In this document: piece by piece, positions 62,769 through 64,000 of the stretch
Numbering within the stretch: the first letter of the stretch is position 1
Layout: each line of letters starts with the position of its first letter
NCBI GenBank assembly: GCA_004299235.1
Contig: SCQL01000024.1
Span: 1-64,000 of the forward strand
Direction of reading: 5' to 3'
Source of the DNA: a bacterium
GTDB taxonomy: Bacteria > Chloroflexota > Dormibacteria > Dormibacterales > Dormibacteraceae
DNA length: 64,000 nucleotides
The notes under the pieces: model-generated
The model's input: only the letters and a program-made list of their open reading frames with translations
Told to the model about the DNA's origin: nothing
Database searches by the model: none
Made by a program: the position numbers and the translations under genes

Positions 62769-62989
62769 TGCACCGACCCAGAAATACCTTGCGGGTTGCA
62801 GCGCCCCTGCGGGGCGGTGCAATTTCGGCTGCGCCGAAACTCATCCCCCACAGCGGCCCATCTGCGTCGTTGTCGGCTCCGCTCCTCGCTAACGCAGGGC
62901 AGGTGCCGTCGCTCCGGTGCTCGCCGACGTCTAGCATCTGGACCACTCTGGTGGCGATCCCACAACGTATTTCCGGGACAGTGCACTAG
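62765..62989. mobile_element. MITE-like element between lysS and serS (about 225 bp)
   Basis: Imperfect terminal inverted repeats of about 35 bp: the left end reads CTAGTGCACCGACCCAGAAA then TACCTTGCGGG; the reverse complement of the right end reads CTAGTGCACTGTCCCGGAAA then TACGTTGTGGG. CTAG flanks both ends. Removing the element with one CTAG would leave lysS ending ACCTAG followed by CC and the serS GTG, a tight operon junction. The interior is GC-rich with sub-repeats and no transposase. This fits a non-autonomous element mobilised by a transposase elsewhere. The IS family was not identified. Confidence 0.8.
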
Positions 62990-62991
62990 CC

Positions 62992-64000
62992 GTGCTGCCG
63001 CTGGAGTTGATCCGCAAGGACCCGGATCGCGTCCGCCGTGCGGCCGCGCTGAAGGGCGAGCCGGCGCCGATCGACGAGATCCTGGAGCTCGACGAGCGCT
63101 GGCGCGGCCACCTGCACAGGGCCGAGACGATCAAGGCGGATCAGAACCGCCTGTCCAAGGAATTCGCCCAGACGCGTGATGAGGGGCTGAAGTCGAGGCT
63201 GCGCGAGATGGCGGGCGTCGCCAAGGAGCAGCTGGCCGAGGCGGAGGCGGTCAAGAAGGAGCTCGACGGCCTGCTGCTCCGAGTGCCGAATGTCTTTCAC
63301 GAATCGGTCCCCATCGGCGCGACGGACGCCGGCAACGTGGTCGAAAGGGAGTGGGGGTCCAAGCCCGGTCTCGGTTTCCCGGCTCGCACCCATTACGACC
63401 TCGGCGAGTCGCTGGGCATCATGGATTTTGAAAGAGCGGCGCGGGTTTCAGGTTCGCGGTTCGCGTTCCTGATCGGCGAGGGCGCTCGCTTGGAGCGGGC
63501 GCTGGTGCAGTTCATGCTCGACGTCCACACCCGCGAGCACGGCTACACCGAGGTGCTGCCGCCGGCCCTGGTCAACAGCGCCTCGATGACGGGGACGGCC
63601 AACCTGCCCAAGTTCGGCGCCGACGCCTTCAAGGTCGAGGGCCAGGACCTGTGGCTGATCCCGACCTCCGAGGTCCCGCTGACCAACCTCCATCGCGAGG
63701 AGATAGTCGACGCCGACCGCCTGCCCTTGAAATACGTCGCTTACTCGCCCTGCTTCCGGTCCGAGGCGGGGGCGGGGGGGAAGGACACGCGGGGGTACAT
63801 CCGCCTGCATCAGTTCTCCAAGGTGGAGCTGGTCAAGGTGACGACGGCGGAGACGTCGATGGAGGAATTCGAGAAGCTGACGGCCGACGCGGAGGACATC
63901 CTGAGACGCCTCGGCCTCCATTACCAGGTGCTGTCGATGTGCTCGGGAGACATGGGCTTCGCGCAGTTCAAGAAGTACGACCTGCAGGCCTGGAGCCCCG
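62992..64000 (+). CDS. serS: Seryl-tRNA synthetase (5' part, runs off the window)
   Basis: The frame from GTG 62992 is open to the window end (336 codons). It starts with LPLELIRKDPDRVRRAAALK and continues with the helical coiled-coil arm (about 35-105: DERWRGHLHRAETIKADQNRL, KEQLAEAEAVKKEL). Class II motifs follow: SRFAFLIGEGARLERAL, LIPTSEVPLTNLH and motif 2 as SPCFRSEAGAGGKDTRGYIR with LHQFSKVELVK. Motif 3 lies outside the window. The start codon is 3 nt past the right end of the MITE-like element and no ribosome-binding site is visible. Confidence 0.96.
   Translation, partial: MLPLELIRKDPDRVRRAAALKGEPAPIDEILELDERWRGHLHRAETIKADQNRLSKEFAQTRDEGLKSRLREMAGVAKEQLAEAEAVKKELDGLLLRVPNVFHESVPIGATDAGNVVEREWGSKPGLGFPARTHYDLGESLGIMDFERAARVSGSRFAFLIGEGARLERALVQFMLDVHTREHGYTEVLPPALVNSASMTGTANLPKFGADAFKVEGQDLWLIPTSEVPLTNLHREEIVDADRLPLKYVAYSPCFRSEAGAGGKDTRGYIRLHQFSKVELVKVTTAETSMEEFEKLTADAEDILRRLGLHYQVLSMCSGDMGFAQFKKYDLQAWSP

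Noticed and set aside
62765-62986. Small minus-strand frame inside the inverted-repeat element as a transposase
   Set aside because: About 73 codons of Arg-rich sequence with no DDE or other transposase motif; the element looks non-autonomous.

Overview
This 64 kb window is a chromosomal stretch from a GC-rich bacterium (about two thirds G+C by eye) with long collinear operons. Frequent ATGA/GTGA stop-start overlaps, common GTG and TTG starts, an actinobacterial-type HNH endonuclease remnant, a split cytochrome b6/subunit IV complex, a class-short HisG with HisZ, and an FtsEX-M23 peptidase pair suggest a Terrabacteria lineage such as Chloroflexota, Dormibacterota or a deep actinobacterial relative. 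The sequence alone does not settle which. There is no rRNA, CRISPR array or prophage. One tRNA-Arg(CCU) is present.

Layout. 1-354: broken HNH endonuclease gene. 404-2552: two-component system. 2710-2782: tRNA. 3055-6185: secreted M23 peptidase and an FtsE-FtsX fusion (cell division and wall hydrolysis). 6378-11896: nitrogen block with a GAF/PucR-type regulator, glnA, amtB and glnK. 11951-16859: thioredoxin, a membrane glycosyltransferase, a Rieske/cytochrome b complex and trpS. 17045-20691: flippase, DEDDh exonuclease, DNA polymerase IV and a small membrane protein. 20742-29464: surface-polysaccharide precursor genes (rmlACB, nucleotide-sugar dehydrogenases, epimerases, glycosyltransferases). 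29461-33522: adenine/SAM-cycle genes apt, ahcY, a patatin and metK. 33519-37283: GDP-mannose-type genes and a membrane protein. 37301-43936: branched-chain amino-acid ABC transporter with two binding proteins. 44045-44914: TPR protein. 45004-50478: his operon (Z-G-D-B-H-F-I). 50545-57809: complete arg operon (C-J-B-D-R-G-H). 57822-61313: coaX, GAF/HD-GYP protein and MBL hydrolase. 61365-64000: lysS and serS, separated by a small inverted-repeat element.

How the parts fit. The rml, ugd, UDP-xylose-type and GDP-mannose genes supply activated sugars that the glycosyltransferases and flippase would use to build a surface polysaccharide. AmtB and GlnK overlap by 4 nt and sit opposite glnA, a standard ammonium uptake and assimilation unit, but the PII protein lacks the usual modified tyrosine. 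ArgR is encoded inside the arginine operon whose promoter carries an ARG-box-like palindrome.

The most notable observations are: (i) a roughly 225 bp MITE-like element that looks cleanly inserted at a CTAG between lysS and serS; (ii) a single-chain FtsE-FtsX fusion overlapping its M23 peptidase gene; (iii) a repeated TANNNT-type hexamer 7-10 nt before many start codons, implying widespread leaderless transcription; (iv) a PII protein without Tyr51 next to a glutamine synthetase that keeps its adenylylation site; and (v) a structured metK leader with a possible pseudoknot.
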